In this document: positions 44,336 to 55,158 of the stretch, piece by piece
Layout of the letters: each line of letters starts with the position of its first letter
Numbering within the stretch: position 1 is the first letter of the stretch
From: Pseudomonas sp. GM41(2012)
GTDB taxonomy: Bacteria; Pseudomonadota; Gammaproteobacteria; Pseudomonadales; Pseudomonadaceae
DNA: 64,000 nt
Direction of reading: 5' to 3'
Assembly: GCF_000282315.2 (NCBI RefSeq)
Contig: NZ_AKJN02000006.1
Coordinates: forward strand, 2,356,001 to 2,420,000
The notes under the pieces: generated by a model
Databases searched by the model: none
Seen by the model: only the letters and a program-made list of their open reading frames with translations
What the model was told of the DNA's origin: nothing
Translations under genes and position numbers: made by a program

Positions 44336-44349
44336 AATCATCATACGAT
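44336..44349 (+). promoter_or_regulatory. Putative operator of the FadR-type regulator upstream of its own gene
   Basis: AATCATCATACGAT on the plus strand, 54-67 bp before the start codon of the regulator gene. Matches the site upstream of araF in all 14 positions. Confidence 0.6.
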
Positions 44350-44493
44350 TGGGTGTCAATTTGAATTTTTCTGTCTGATGGCGTTCAGGCGAACAATTTG
44401 AACGAACCCACATTGTGACCTACGGTTAGCCGCGACAGATCAAGCAGTCAATAGCATCTGTTCCACTCAAGTCCGCTATCGACAGGTATAAGC

Positions 44494-45366
44494 ATGAACA
44501 TGGATGCGTCTACGCAATACCCGATTGTTTTGGTCCACGGTCTTTTTGGCTTCGATAAAATTGCCGGTTTTCCCTACTTCTTCGAGATCAAGGAAGCTCT
44601 GGAACATGCTGGGGCCACGGTGTTTGCCGTTAACATTCCAGCCGTTAACGGAAACGAGGAGCGCGGTAAAAAACTGCTCGAACACGTCAATCGCATATTG
44701 CGGGAAACGGGAGCTGCCAAGGTCAATCTGATCGGCCACAGCCAAGGTCCGTTGGCGGCACGTTACGTAGCGGCGCTACACCCGGAAAAGGTCGCCTCAG
44801 TCACTTCTGTCAGTTGCCCCAATCATGGCTCCGAGATTGCCGACCAGTTGCATAAGGCGCTGACGCCTGGCGAGTTGCCCGAAGCGCTCGTACTCGCCCT
44901 GTTCAAAGCAGTCGGCACCTTCATTTCGTTGATCAGCGACCATCCGGAAAACCCTCAGGACCCTCAAGCAGCCTTCGAGTCCCTGACTAGCGCGGGGTTG
45001 GCTGCTTTCAATCGCAAGTACCCGCAAGGGGTACCGAAACAATGGGGCGGGGAAGGTAACGAAATTGAAAACGGCGTGTACTACTACTCCTGGAGCGGGA
45101 TCGTACAAAAATTTCAAAGTCTGCAACCTCTCGATCCGTCCCACTTGAACTGTATCGTGCTGTCGAAGTTATTTTATAAAGAGAAACACGCCAACGACGG
45201 GCTCGTCGGACAGTACAGCTCGCACTTGGGCAAAGTCATTCGTTCGGATTATCCGATGGACCATTTCGACGCAGTCAATCAAATGGCCGGGATCACGAGT
45301 TGGAACGTAAGCCCGGTCCACCTCTATCTTGAACATGCTGCTCGGCTTAAGGAAAAAGGTTTGTAG
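44494..45366 (+). CDS. Triacylglycerol lipase, Proteus-type (foldase-independent)
   Basis: 290-residue alpha/beta hydrolase beginning [20 protein letters not shown]. The nucleophile elbow is GHSQGP with Ser83, and the oxyanion segment is HGLFGF. The late [13 protein letters not shown] supplies the catalytic His, and the Asp is in NDGLVGQ. I recall strong likeness to Proteus mirabilis lipase (same [16 protein letters not shown] and [15 protein letters not shown] regions), which lacks a signal peptide and needs no foldase. Likewise there is no signal peptide or lif gene here. Substrate preference in this organism is not known. A bidirectional terminator follows. Confidence 0.87.
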   Translation: MNMDASTQYPIVLVHGLFGFDKIAGFPYFFEIKEALEHAGATVFAVNIPAVNGNEERGKKLLEHVNRILRETGAAKVNLIGHSQGPLAARYVAALHPEKVASVTSVSCPNHGSEIADQLHKALTPGELPEALVLALFKAVGTFISLISDHPENPQDPQAAFESLTSAGLAAFNRKYPQGVPKQWGGEGNEIENGVYYYSWSGIVQKFQSLQPLDPSHLNCIVLSKLFYKEKHANDGLVGQYSSHLGKVIRSDYPMDHFDAVNQMAGITSWNVSPVHLYLEHAARLKEKGL

Positions 45367-45369
45367 GCA

Positions 45370-45402
45370 AAAAAATGGCCCGCTTAATAGCGGGCCATTT
45401 TC
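45370..45402. terminator. Bidirectional terminator between lipase and DUF1285 genes
   Basis: AAATGGCCCGCT pairs with AGCGGGCCATTT across a TAAT loop, with A/T runs outside on both sides; it suits both convergent genes. Confidence 0.9.
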
Positions 45403-45424
45403 CAGAACACAACAACCCGGCGAA

Positions 45425-45985
45425 TTACGGCTCAAGCCCGATAGGGAAGAACTCGCCAGCGCTCCACACGCCTAACCAGCGTTGCCCGTCGATTTCGCGG
45501 GTGACGGCCAGCTCCACCAGTTGGTAGAACACGTTACGGTGGATCAGGGCTTCAAGGTTGGTGCGCACATGCACGTAGGGCGCAGGCTCCTGCGTGACCG
45601 GGTCGATCACCACGCGCATGGGGTGTTCGGGGCCGGCCTCGGCGGTCTCGTCAACATTGGTGGTAAAGCGCAAGACCTGGGTTTCACCCTCGCCTTCGAC
45701 ATCCACGGCAATCGCCACGAAGGGCGCATCGTCGACCTTGATGCCAACCTTCTCGACCGGGGTGATGAGGAAGTAATCGTCACCATCGCGACGGATGATG
45801 GTGGAGAACAGCTTGACCATCGGCTTGCGCCCGATCGGCGTGCCCAGGTAGTACCAGGTGCCGTCACGGGCGATACGCATGTCGATGTCGCCGCAGAAAT
45901 CGGGGTTCCACAGGTGGACCGGCGGCAAGCCTTTGGTTTTGGGGATTTGCCCCAACAGATCGTTGGCTTTTTGCGGGCCACTCAT
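45425..45985 (-). CDS. DUF1285 domain-containing protein
   Basis: 186-residue protein recognisable as DUF1285 by [31 protein letters not shown] near the N-terminus and [13 protein letters not shown] in the middle. No signal peptide or membrane segment. Function unknown. It follows the DUF4823 gene by 17 bp on the same strand, so the two are likely co-transcribed. Confidence 0.88.
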   Translation of the reverse strand: MSGPQKANDLLGQIPKTKGLPPVHLWNPDFCGDIDMRIARDGTWYYLGTPIGRKPMVKLFSTIIRRDGDDYFLITPVEKVGIKVDDAPFVAIAVDVEGEGETQVLRFTTNVDETAEAGPEHPMRVVIDPVTQEPAPYVHVRTNLEALIHRNVFYQLVELAVTREIDGQRWLGVWSAGEFFPIGLEP

Positions 45986-46002
45986 GGCGTTCTCCTTTTG
46001 AA

Positions 46003-46611
46003 TTACTGGTCGCTGAGCCCCAGCAGGCTGCGCGCGTATTGCTCCAGCGGCGGGCCCATCAGGTCTTCTGGCTTTTTGTCGTGGAACGTCAGTAAACCGC
46101 CACGACCCTTGATACGTGCAGTATCAATCAAATACTGGGTGCTGGTCTCGATCAACATGATCTGAATCACGCCGCCATCGATACCGAGTCGATCCAGGGC
46201 TTCCTGATCAAGCCACTCGTCCAAGTTGCCGATACGGTCATCAGACTTGGCGAACCGGGTATAGAGCAGGTAATGGGCACCGGCGGCACGGGCTTCGCCC
46301 ATGGCTTGATCAAGACCTTCCGGGGCACGGGCGCGGCGGACCATGGGGAAGTATTCGACAAAGCCATCGAAGGCGACTTCGGCAATCACGTTAGGTCGTG
46401 GGTAGACAGCACTGCCTGGCGGCACAAAGGCGCCCTGGGCGATATAGACGAATGAGTCCGGCTGGATGCGCAGGTTATTCACACGGCGGCTGTCGCTATG
46501 GTCGAGCAACCCCACGTCGCTCATGTGGTAGCGAGTCCCTTCAGCCAGATCGCTGACATTCATGCAGCCACCAAGCGCCAAAACGGCCAGCAGCAAAACC
46601 AGGCTACGCAT
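46003..46611 (-). CDS. DUF4823 domain-containing lipoprotein
   Basis: 202-residue protein with a lipoprotein signal ([16 protein letters not shown]; lipobox LGGC with Cys16). The DUF4823 body includes [21 protein letters not shown] and [20 protein letters not shown]. Probably outer-membrane anchored. Function unknown; first gene of a short operon with DUF1285. Confidence 0.87.
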   Translation of the reverse strand: MRSLVLLLAVLALGGCMNVSDLAEGTRYHMSDVGLLDHSDSRRVNNLRIQPDSFVYIAQGAFVPPGSAVYPRPNVIAEVAFDGFVEYFPMVRRARAPEGLDQAMGEARAAGAHYLLYTRFAKSDDRIGNLDEWLDQEALDRLGIDGGVIQIMLIETSTQYLIDTARIKGRGGLLTFHDKKPEDLMGPPLEQYARSLLGLSDQ

Positions 46612-46711
46612 CCTACCCTCCAGAGGCCGGTGACGGAAAACCGGCGAATGGCCATGGGATGCAGCTTCCGCGCCAGCTCATACTCATCGTCACCTGATGG
46701 AATGCAATCGT

Positions 46712-46790
46712 GGGCAAGCCTTGCTCCTACGGTTTTGTATCGCTCACAAAATGGTGGTCGCCACCCAACCCGTAGGAGCAAGGCTTGCCC
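46712..46790. repeat. REP-type inverted repeat
   Basis: Arms 46712-46732 and 46770-46790 (GGGCAAGCCTTGCTCCTAC and complement) around a 37-nt loop. Confidence 0.85.
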
Positions 46791-46804
46791 GCGATGAGGC
46801 CCGA

Positions 46805-47773
46805 TCAGCCGCCAATGATTTTCATGATGGTCGCGCCACCGGAAAATGCCACTTCCTGCTTATCGCCCAAGGCTTTCACCAAGAGTCTCTGCAAAGCGGG
46901 CAACGCTTGATGACGGGGCTTGTCCAGCAGGTCGCCGACATAGTGGCGGTTGCTCGACGACAGGCAGCCATGCAACCAGCCCGTGGAGGACAGACGCAGC
47001 CGCGAACAGGTGCGGCAGAAAGGAACGCTTTCGTTGGCGATAATGCCAAAGTAGCCCTGCCCCGGAATCTGGTAACGCACGGCGGTGGCGTCTACCGGCG
47101 CATCGGCCTGAAGGTATTCGTAGCGCTCGCCGATCAGGCTGAGCAACTGCTGAAGGCTGACAAACTGCTGCAGGAAAGCATTGGAGTCGCTGGCCAGGTG
47201 GCCCATGCGCATCAACTCGATGAAGCGAAGCTCATAGCCGCGCTCCAGACAGTAATCGAGTAGCGGCATCACTTGATCGAGGTTCTGCCCACGCAGCGGC
47301 ACCATATTGACCTTGATCTTCAGGCCGGCGGCGCTGGCCTGATCCATACCGTCGAGCACAGTCGCCAGATCGCCGCCACGGGCAATGCTGCGAAAAGCGC
47401 TGGCATCCAGGGTATCGAGGGAAACGTTGATGCGACGAATGCCGGCATCCACCAGCAGTGGCAGCTTTTTCGCCAGCAGCTGACCGTTGGTGGTCAGGCT
47501 GATGTCCGCCAGGCCCATCTGCCCGACAGCGGTCATGAAGGTTTCGAGTTTAGGGCTGACCAGCGGCTCGCCGCCGGTGATGCGCAAACGCTCAATGCCC
47601 GCTGCTTCGATCAGATAGGCCACGCCACGCGCCATGGCCTCGGCCGACAATTCATCCTGCGCAGCGACCAATCGCTTGCCGTTGGGCACGCAGTAGGTAC
47701 AAGCGTAATTGCAGGCTGAAGTCAGACTGATTCGCAAATTGCGAAAACGCCTGCCTTGACGGTCAACGATCAT
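46805..47773 (-). CDS. moaA: GTP 3',8-cyclase (molybdenum cofactor biosynthesis protein A)
   Basis: 322-residue radical-SAM enzyme. N-terminal cluster motif CNYACTYC (residues 21-28), SAM-region RITGGEPLVSP, a C-terminal second cluster CRTC followed 13 residues later by C (near 259-276), and the terminal GG dipeptide needed for the reaction. It converts GTP to the cyclic 3',8-H2GTP precursor of molybdopterin. No other moa genes are nearby. Pseudomonads often carry more than one moaA, and this may be one of two copies. Confidence 0.93.
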   Translation of the reverse strand: MIVDRQGRRFRNLRISLTSACNYACTYCVPNGKRLVAAQDELSAEAMARGVAYLIEAAGIERLRITGGEPLVSPKLETFMTAVGQMGLADISLTTNGQLLAKKLPLLVDAGIRRINVSLDTLDASAFRSIARGGDLATVLDGMDQASAAGLKIKVNMVPLRGQNLDQVMPLLDYCLERGYELRFIELMRMGHLASDSNAFLQQFVSLQQLLSLIGERYEYLQADAPVDATAVRYQIPGQGYFGIIANESVPFCRTCSRLRLSSTGWLHGCLSSSNRHYVGDLLDKPRHQALPALQRLLVKALGDKQEVAFSGGATIMKIIGG

Positions 47774-47912
47774 GGACTACTCCGGCGGAAGAATATTCGG
47801 ACCGCTAAAACTTGACTCACAAATCAAGTTTTAGCAAGTCCTATGCCTGAGTATATTCCTGCGGTACTGCACCACGTAGCGAAATCATGGCGCAATAAGG
47901 CAACTGAATGGT

Positions 47913-48551
47913 TCAGCTGCTCGGGGTGTCGGTATCGCGCTTGCGCTTGTTGCCCATGCGCACGCCGATATCCATCAGGAACTGGAAGAAACCTTCCTGA
48001 TCTTCCAGCACATTGCTCCAGAACGGCGAGTGATACAGCGCCACGGCGCCGTGCACCAGCGCCCAGGATGCGCAGTAATGGAAGTAAGGCGGCACGTCTT
48101 CGAGTTTGCCTTCGCTGATCCGGCCCTTGATCAGCAGGGTCAGACGTTCGAAGTTCGAGGCACGAATCTTGTGCAGTTCCTCGACCATCTCCGGCACCTG
48201 ATTGCCCTTGACCACCTTTTCTTCCAGGCGATCGAACAACCGATAGCGTTGAGGGTCGCGCATGCGGAATTCGAAGTAGGCCCGGGACAGGGCTTCCTTG
48301 TCCTTGTCGACATCGGCCGAATGCAACAGCTCGTTCAAATCGCGCTCGTAATCGAGCATCAGGCGCAGATAGATCTCGGCCTTGGATTTGAAGTGCTTGT
48401 AGATCGTGCCTTTGCCGATACCGACGGCATCAGCAATCATCTCGACGGTGACACTGTCTTCACCTTGATCGAGGAACAGCTTGAGCGCGGTATCGAGAAT
48501 TTCTTGCTCGCGGCGACGAAACTCACGGACCTTACGAGGTTCTTTATGCAT
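47913..48551 (-). CDS. TetR/AcrR family transcriptional regulator
   Basis: 212-residue TetR-type regulator. The N-terminal helix-turn-helix (ILDTALKLFLDQGEDSVTVEMIADAVG then IGKGTIYKHFKSKAEIY, about 18-62) is followed by a ligand-binding C-terminal domain. It matches the position of the conserved TetR gene next to rgsA and tatD in P. aeruginosa. It is not PsrA, whose N-terminus is different. Targets unknown. Confidence 0.88.
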   Translation of the reverse strand: MHKEPRKVREFRRREQEILDTALKLFLDQGEDSVTVEMIADAVGIGKGTIYKHFKSKAEIYLRLMLDYERDLNELLHSADVDKDKEALSRAYFEFRMRDPQRYRLFDRLEEKVVKGNQVPEMVEELHKIRASNFERLTLLIKGRISEGKLEDVPPYFHYCASWALVHGAVALYHSPFWSNVLEDQEGFFQFLMDIGVRMGNKRKRDTDTPSS

Positions 48552-48743
48552 AAGAAAAGGTCTGTAGGGGTCAAAATTCGAAGCCGCGTATTATGCCTAA
48601 CTTGCGCAAAAATGCACGGATCATCCGACCATATATGTGTTTCTTGATGAATTCCGGCAGCCTCGCAGATGAATGAGAACTCAACCGAAGCGCCCGTATT
48701 CCAAATTTGTTTAAAAATCGGCGCCGGTAAACTGGACTCGGCG

Positions 48744-48884
48744 CAATACTGATCAATACTTCAACTGTCGGCGGGACATCTCCCCCAAGTGTTGCGCCGA
48801 TATAGGTACCAACGGACCGCGTGCCTTTGTTTTACTCCTAATGGTCTTAACCCGGATTCACCCCCCAGAACCCGGGTTTTTTTT
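48744..48884 (+). ncRNA. rgsA: RgsA small RNA (with its promoter)
   Basis: Located between the TetR and tatD genes, where the RpoS- and GacA-dependent sRNA RgsA sits in pseudomonads, and on the opposite strand. Two CAATACT hexamers (48744-48750, 48754-48760) resemble the sigma-S -10 and predict a start at about 48757 or 48767 and an RNA of 118-128 nt. A 5' stem TCGGCG/CGCCGA (48768-48773, 48795-48800) and an unpaired middle are followed by a terminator (48849-48855 with 48872-48878) and eight T. The middle contains ACTCCTAATGG, exactly complementary to the acpP ribosome-binding site. Identity rests on synteny, structure and that target. Confidence 0.8.
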
Positions 48885-48893
48885 GCCTGCGAT

Positions 48894-49679
48894 TTAACCT
48901 TTCACATGGGCCAGCGGAAACAGTCGCTTGAAATTCTCAGTGGTTTGCTCGGCAAACCGCTCGTAGGGCTCACCTCGCAACATTGCCAGAAATTCCGCTA
49001 CGTCTCGCACGTACTGCGGCAGGTTCGGCTTGCCGCGATGAGGGATCGGCGCCAGGTAAGGCGAGTCGGTTTCCACCAGCAATCGATCAGCCGGTACTTT
49101 ACTGGCGACGTCACGCAGAGCGTCGGCATTGCGGAAAGTGACAATCCCGGACAAGGAAATGTAGTACCCCATGTCCAGCGCCGCTTTGGCCATGTCCCAG
49201 TCTTCGGTAAAGCAATGCAGCACGCCCGCCTGGGGCAACGCCGCTTCACGCAGGAGGTTCAACGTATCGGCGCGGGCACCACGGGTGTGGATGATCACCG
49301 GTTTGCCCGTCTGCTGTGCCGCTTGCAGATGCAGGCGAAACGACTCCTGCTGCAACTCTGCCGCTTCCGGCTCGTAGTAATAATCCAGGCCCGTCTCACC
49401 GATCGCGATCACACGCGGGTGGTTGAGCTCGCGCAACAGCCAATCCAGTGCTGGCGCGGCGCCCGGTTGCACGTCCAGCGGATGCACGCCAACCGAACAG
49501 TCGACGTCGTCGTAACGTTCGGCCAGGGCTTTGACGTCGGCGGCATTCTCGACGCTGACGCCGATACACAGAAAGTGCCCTACCCCGCGCAGACGGGCGG
49601 CATCAAGTGCAGCATCCAGGGAGCCGTCGTGGGCGGCGAGGTCGAGGCGATCAAGGTGGCAATGGGAATCTACGAGCAT
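48894..49679 (-). CDS. TatD family metal-dependent hydrolase
   Basis: 261-residue TIM-barrel hydrolase: metal motifs DSHCHLDRL at the N-terminus (HxH), GETGLDYYYE, IIHTRGA, HCFTED and ETDSPYLAP. Such proteins are metal-dependent DNases or D-aminoacyl hydrolases; the sequence shows all metal ligands, so it should be active. Located next to pilZ, as is standard in pseudomonads; 14 bp separate the two. Confidence 0.92.
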   Translation of the reverse strand: MLVDSHCHLDRLDLAAHDGSLDAALDAARLRGVGHFLCIGVSVENAADVKALAERYDDVDCSVGVHPLDVQPGAAPALDWLLRELNHPRVIAIGETGLDYYYEPEAAELQQESFRLHLQAAQQTGKPVIIHTRGARADTLNLLREAALPQAGVLHCFTEDWDMAKAALDMGYYISLSGIVTFRNADALRDVASKVPADRLLVETDSPYLAPIPHRGKPNLPQYVRDVAEFLAMLRGEPYERFAEQTTENFKRLFPLAHVKG

Positions 49680-49693
49680 AAAAGGGCTGCAAC

Positions 49694-50050
49694 TTACATC
49701 GTATGAGTGGGACGGTCGGACTTCAGGGCTCCGGCCAGATGGGTTTCGATTCGACTGCGCGCGGTATTGTCGCCTTCGTTGAATTGTACGCCGACCCCAG
49801 CGGCCCGGTTGCCCTGCGCACCTTTGGGGGTGATCCAGGTGACCTTGCCGGCGACCGGAATCTTCTCCGGCTCGTCCATCAGGTGCAACAGCATGAATAC
49901 CTCATCGCCCAACTTGTAACTCTTGTTGGTCGGGATAAACAGGCCACCGTTCTTGATGAACGGCATGTAGGCCGCGTAAAGCACGGACTTGTCCTTGATC
50001 GTCAGGGACAAAATGCCGTTGCGCGGCCCCGGATTGACGAGTTCATTCAT
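49694..50050 (-). CDS. pilZ: Type IV pilus biogenesis protein PilZ
   Basis: 118-residue single PilZ domain protein (MNELVNPGPRNGILSLTIKD). As in canonical PilZ of P. aeruginosa, the RxxxR c-di-GMP-binding motif is missing from the N-terminus, so it acts through protein contacts (PilB and FimX in known systems) in pilus assembly. Directly upstream is holB, the conserved neighbour in this cluster. Confidence 0.92.
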   Translation of the reverse strand: MNELVNPGPRNGILSLTIKDKSVLYAAYMPFIKNGGLFIPTNKSYKLGDEVFMLLHLMDEPEKIPVAGKVTWITPKGAQGNRAAGVGVQFNEGDNTARSRIETHLAGALKSDRPTHTM

Positions 50051-50092
50051 GCTGACCTCCGTTGCTGATGCTCAGAGTCTAGGCACAGACGG

Positions 50093-51716
<1,624 letters not shown>

Positions 51717-51726
51717 TTAGTCAGAG

Positions 51727-52986
51727 TCATTGCGGGCTTTGCGGCGCGGCTGCATTCGGTTCGGGCGCGGCTGCGGGTTCTTGAGCGGGTGCTTGCGCCG
51801 GCTCCGGTGATGGCGACGGGTCAGGCGCTTGTGGCTCTGGTGGCGCCGCCTGAGCAGGCTCTTGCGACGGCACTTGCGGCACGGCCTCCAGGACTGTGTC
51901 GGGCGAAGCCGCCGGAATCGGTGCCTGCTCATCCGTCGCTTCTGGCGCCGTAGCCGGCGCCGGGCTGGAGCGGTAGTCGGCACGGCGCTTGATCTGGAAC
52001 TCACGCACAGCGTTATTGTGCGCGTCCAGATCATCGGAGAACACGTGGCTGCCATCACCACGCGCAACAAAATAGAGGCTATTGCCTGCCACCGGATTCA
52101 GCGCTGCATGAATCGCTTCGCGGCCGACCATGGCGATCGGGGTCGGCGGCAGTCCGGAAATCATGTAGGTGTTGTACGGCGTCGGTTCCTTGAGGTGGGC
52201 GCGAGTCAATTTGCCGTTGTAACGATCACCGAGGCCGTAGATCACGGTCGGATCAGTCTGCAACAACATGCCCATTTCCATGCGCCGCACAAACACGCCA
52301 GCGATTTGCCCGCGCTCCTGCGGCACGCCGGTTTCCTTCTCCACCAGCGAGGCCATGATCAGCGCCTGATAGGGTTCGGTGTACGGCACATCAGCGGCGC
52401 GCTGGCTCCACTCCTTGGCGAGGACTTCATCGAGACGGTCGTAGGCTTTTTTCAGCAGCTCGACATCGGTCATGCCGCGCACGAAGCGATAGGTGTCAGG
52501 GAAGAATCGCCCTTCCGGAAAAATCCCGCGGTGGCCGAGTTTGTCCATCACCTCGCTATCACTCAAACCGTCGAGGGTCTTTTCGAGTTTTTCATCCTTG
52601 GCCAGAGCAGCGCGGACCTGATGGAAATTCCAGCCCTCGACCAAAGTCAGGCTGTACTGAACCATTTCCCCGCGTTTCCACAGGTCAATCAGGCCTTCGA
52701 CGGTCATGCCGGGCTGCATGCGGTACTCGCCCTTGTGCAACGGTTGCTTGGCGAGATTGAAGCGCCAATACACCCGCAGCCAGAAAGCGTCCTTGATGAC
52801 GCCATCGGCTTCGAGTCGATAGAAGGTGCGGGTCGGTGTCGTGCCTTTGGGCACTTCCAGCAGCTCTTCCTGGGTGATGTTCAGCGGCTGTTCCAGCGCC
52901 GAATGGATTTTCCAGGCAGAAGCGCCCAGACACAGCCCTGCCAGAACCAATCCGGTTTCCAGCAGCAGCAAGAATTTACGTCTCAC
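51727..52986 (-). CDS. mltG: Endolytic murein transglycosylase MltG with a Pro/Ala/Glu-rich tail
   Basis: 419-residue inner-membrane protein: one N-terminal membrane segment (FLLLLETGLVLAGLCLGASA), LysM-like and YceG catalytic domain with the active-site glutamate in ASLVEKETGV, and the family end PTPIAMVGREAIHAAL, then LYFVARGDGSHVFSDDLDAHN. After about residue 340 comes an 80-residue low-complexity tail made of Pro, Ala, Glu and Gln, which is not part of the enzyme fold. It begins with GTG 3 nt after the pabC stop. It cleaves nascent glycan strands to set chain length. Confidence 0.93.
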   Translation of the reverse strand: MRRKFLLLLETGLVLAGLCLGASAWKIHSALEQPLNITQEELLEVPKGTTPTRTFYRLEADGVIKDAFWLRVYWRFNLAKQPLHKGEYRMQPGMTVEGLIDLWKRGEMVQYSLTLVEGWNFHQVRAALAKDEKLEKTLDGLSDSEVMDKLGHRGIFPEGRFFPDTYRFVRGMTDVELLKKAYDRLDEVLAKEWSQRAADVPYTEPYQALIMASLVEKETGVPQERGQIAGVFVRRMEMGMLLQTDPTVIYGLGDRYNGKLTRAHLKEPTPYNTYMISGLPPTPIAMVGREAIHAALNPVAGNSLYFVARGDGSHVFSDDLDAHNNAVREFQIKRRADYRSSPAPATAPEATDEQAPIPAASPDTVLEAVPQVPSQEPAQAAPPEPQAPDPSPSPEPAQAPAQEPAAAPEPNAAAPQSPQ

Positions 52987-52989
52987 GTA

Positions 52990-53805
52990 TCAAGCATCCA
53001 GTAGCGCGCGGGCAATGGTTTGGAGTTTACGGGTGAGCGGACCAACCGGCCAGCTCAGTGCGGCATAGGCGCGCACCGGCCAAACGCCATACACGCTGTT
53101 GCAGACAAAGACTTCATCAGCCCATTGCAGCTGATCGAGGGTGATATCGGTGATTTGCGTGGGGATCCCCAATGACTCGGCTTGAAACAATAATTCGGCA
53201 CGCATCACGCCGGCCACGCCGCAGCGCTTCAAATCAGCCGTGATCAGCACACCATCGCGAATCAGGAACAGATTGCTGAACACGCCTTCAATGACGCGCC
53301 CGGCCTGATCGAGCATCAAGCCTTCGGCATGATCGGTGTCTTGCCATTCGGAGCGGGCGATAACCTGCTCAAGACGGTTCAGGTGCTTGAGTCCGGCGAG
53401 CAGCGGTTGCCTGGAAAGCCGCGTCGCACAGGGAAACAGGCGAACGCCCTGCTCCGCATTGGCAGCAGGATAAACCGCAGGAGGGTTGCCCAGCATGATG
53501 CGGCGCGCCTGAGCCGAAGGATCGGGCGCATAACCGCGCGCACTCTCGCCACGGGTGACGATGAGTTTGAGCACACCTTCGCCCAACGCTTGGGCATAGG
53601 TCAGTAACTCAGTGCAGACAGCCGCATGGTCGAGGTTAATTGCCAACCGCTGGCAGCCCTTGACCAAACGCACCATATGCCGATCCAGCAGCACAGGACT
53701 GCCGTTGTGTACGGCGATGGTCTCGAACAGACCATCACCGTAAGCCAGGCCGCGATCCTTCAGCGACAAAGCGTCAGCCGGTTGACCGTCGACCCAGCTG
53801 TCCAT
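52990..53805 (-). CDS. pabC: Aminodeoxychorismate lyase
   Basis: 271-residue fold-type IV PLP enzyme: RGLAYGDGLFETIAV near residue 17, HLNRLEQVIARSEWQ with the catalytic lysine in LKHLN (near 140), and AEGLMLDQAGRVIEGVFSNLF. It makes p-aminobenzoate for folate by removing pyruvate. Its start touches the fabF stop (shared base), consistent with one transcript fabF-pabC-mltG-tmk-holB-pilZ-tatD. Confidence 0.93.
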   Translation of the reverse strand: MDSWVDGQPADALSLKDRGLAYGDGLFETIAVHNGSPVLLDRHMVRLVKGCQRLAINLDHAAVCTELLTYAQALGEGVLKLIVTRGESARGYAPDPSAQARRIMLGNPPAVYPAANAEQGVRLFPCATRLSRQPLLAGLKHLNRLEQVIARSEWQDTDHAEGLMLDQAGRVIEGVFSNLFLIRDGVLITADLKRCGVAGVMRAELLFQAESLGIPTQITDITLDQLQWADEVFVCNSVYGVWPVRAYAALSWPVGPLTRKLQTIARALLDA

Positions 53806-55049
53806 CAGTCAGCGAACCGGCGGAATACCAGCGAGCCATTGGTACCGCCAAAACCGAAGGAGTTGGACAGCACCACATCGATATCCATATTGCGCGCGGT
53901 ATGCGGTACGAAATCGAGGTCGCAACCTTCGTCCGGCTCATCAAGGTTGATGGTCGGTGGCGCTACCTGACTGTTGATCGCCAGCACACTGAAGATCGCC
54001 TCGACCGCGCCCGCCGCACCCAGCAAGTGACCGGTCATGGACTTGGTCGAACTGACCGCCAGTTTGTAAGCGTGATCGCCGAATACCGACTTGATCGCAC
54101 AGGCTTCAGCAAGGTCGCCGGCCGACGTCGAGGTGCCGTGGGCGTTGATGTACTGAACCTGATCGCCATTGATCCTGGCATCGCGCAGCGCATTGGTGAT
54201 GCAACGTGCAGCACCTGCACCATCGGCCGGAGGCGAAGTCATGTGGTAGGCATCGCCACTGGTGCCAAAGCCGATCAGCTCGGCGTAGATCGTCGCGCCA
54301 CGGGCCTTGGCGTGTTCCAGTTCTTCCAGAACCAGAGCACCGGCACCGTCGGACAGTACGAAGCCATCACGGCCCTTGTCCCATGGACGGCTGGCGCGGG
54401 TCGGTTCGTCGTTGCGGGTCGACAGTGCTCGGGAGGCGCCGAAGCCGCCCATGCCCAGACCGCAAGCTGCCATTTCAGCGCCGCCGGCAATCATCACGTC
54501 GGCTTCGTCGTACATGATGTTGCGTGCCGCCATGCCGATGCAGTGCGTACCGGTGGTACACGCAGTGGCGATGGCGTAGTTAGGTCCCTGTGCGCCCAGA
54601 TGGATGGACAGGAAGCCGGAAATCATATTGATGATCGAGCCAGGCACGAAAAACGGAGAAATCCGTCGTGGGCCGGAATCATGCAGCGTGCGGCTGGTTT
54701 CTTCGATATTGGTCAGTCCGCCAATACCCGACCCCATGGCCACGCCGATGCGCTCACGGTTGGCGTCGGTGACTTCCAGACCGGCGTTACGAACTGCCTG
54801 AAAACCTGCGGCCAGACCGTACTGAATGAACAGGTCGAGCTTGCGAGCTTCCTTGACCGACAGGTATTCCTCGACATTGAAGCCCTTTACCGAGCCGCCA
54901 AAACGGGTGGAATAGGCAGAAAGGTCGGTGTGTTCGATCAGACCAATGCCACTGCGGCCAGCCAGAATGCCCTGCCAACTGCTCGGCACATCCGTGCCCA
55001 GTGGCGACAACATACCCATACCGGTGACTACGACGCGTCTACGCGACAC
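53805..55049 (-). CDS. fabF: Beta-ketoacyl-ACP synthase II
   Basis: 414-residue condensing enzyme with the active-site cysteine in [12 protein letters not shown] (near 164), the two catalytic histidines in [11 protein letters not shown] (near 304) and [15 protein letters not shown] (near 340), and the glycine-rich end [15 protein letters not shown]. It elongates acyl chains by malonyl-ACP condensation in fatty-acid synthesis. Located 110 bp after acpP, separated by a hairpin. Confidence 0.97.
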   Translation of the reverse strand: MSRRRVVVTGMGMLSPLGTDVPSSWQGILAGRSGIGLIEHTDLSAYSTRFGGSVKGFNVEEYLSVKEARKLDLFIQYGLAAGFQAVRNAGLEVTDANRERIGVAMGSGIGGLTNIEETSRTLHDSGPRRISPFFVPGSIINMISGFLSIHLGAQGPNYAIATACTTGTHCIGMAARNIMYDEADVMIAGGAEMAACGLGMGGFGASRALSTRNDEPTRASRPWDKGRDGFVLSDGAGALVLEELEHAKARGATIYAELIGFGTSGDAYHMTSPPADGAGAARCITNALRDARINGDQVQYINAHGTSTSAGDLAEACAIKSVFGDHAYKLAVSSTKSMTGHLLGAAGAVEAIFSVLAINSQVAPPTINLDEPDEGCDLDFVPHTARNMDIDVVLSNSFGFGGTNGSLVFRRFAD

Positions 55050-55094
55050 AGCACTCTCCTTTTTTCAAATGACGACTTTGCATCAGGCCTAAAG

Positions 55095-55130
55095 AAAAAA
55101 CCGCACGCCGTGATGGCAGTGCGGTTTTTC
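55095..55130 (-). terminator. Terminator or attenuator between acpP and fabF
   Basis: AAAAACCGCAC pairs with GTGCGGTTTTT across a 12-nt loop. On the minus strand it ends in a T-run, so it should stop most acpP transcripts and let only part continue into fabF. This fits the need for far more AcpP than FabF. Confidence 0.8.
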
Positions 55131-55158
55131 CATGACAGCAAGCAACGATTACAAGCTA

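Noticed and set aside
5541..46790. Recurrent inverted repeats as CRISPR repeats, attachment sites or terminators
   Set aside because: They are dispersed single pairs with palindromic arms between genes, typical of Pseudomonas REP/REPIN elements. Most lack a U-run and none forms a regular array.
47913..48551. TetR gene as psrA
   Set aside because: Its N-terminus and helix-turn-helix do not match PsrA as I remember it, and psrA normally lies elsewhere next to lexA. So the PsrA-like box at etfD is not explained by this gene.
48571..48756. 61-codon minus-strand open frame next to rgsA
   Set aside because: No recognisable start signal or family. The region is the control DNA of the TetR gene and of rgsA.
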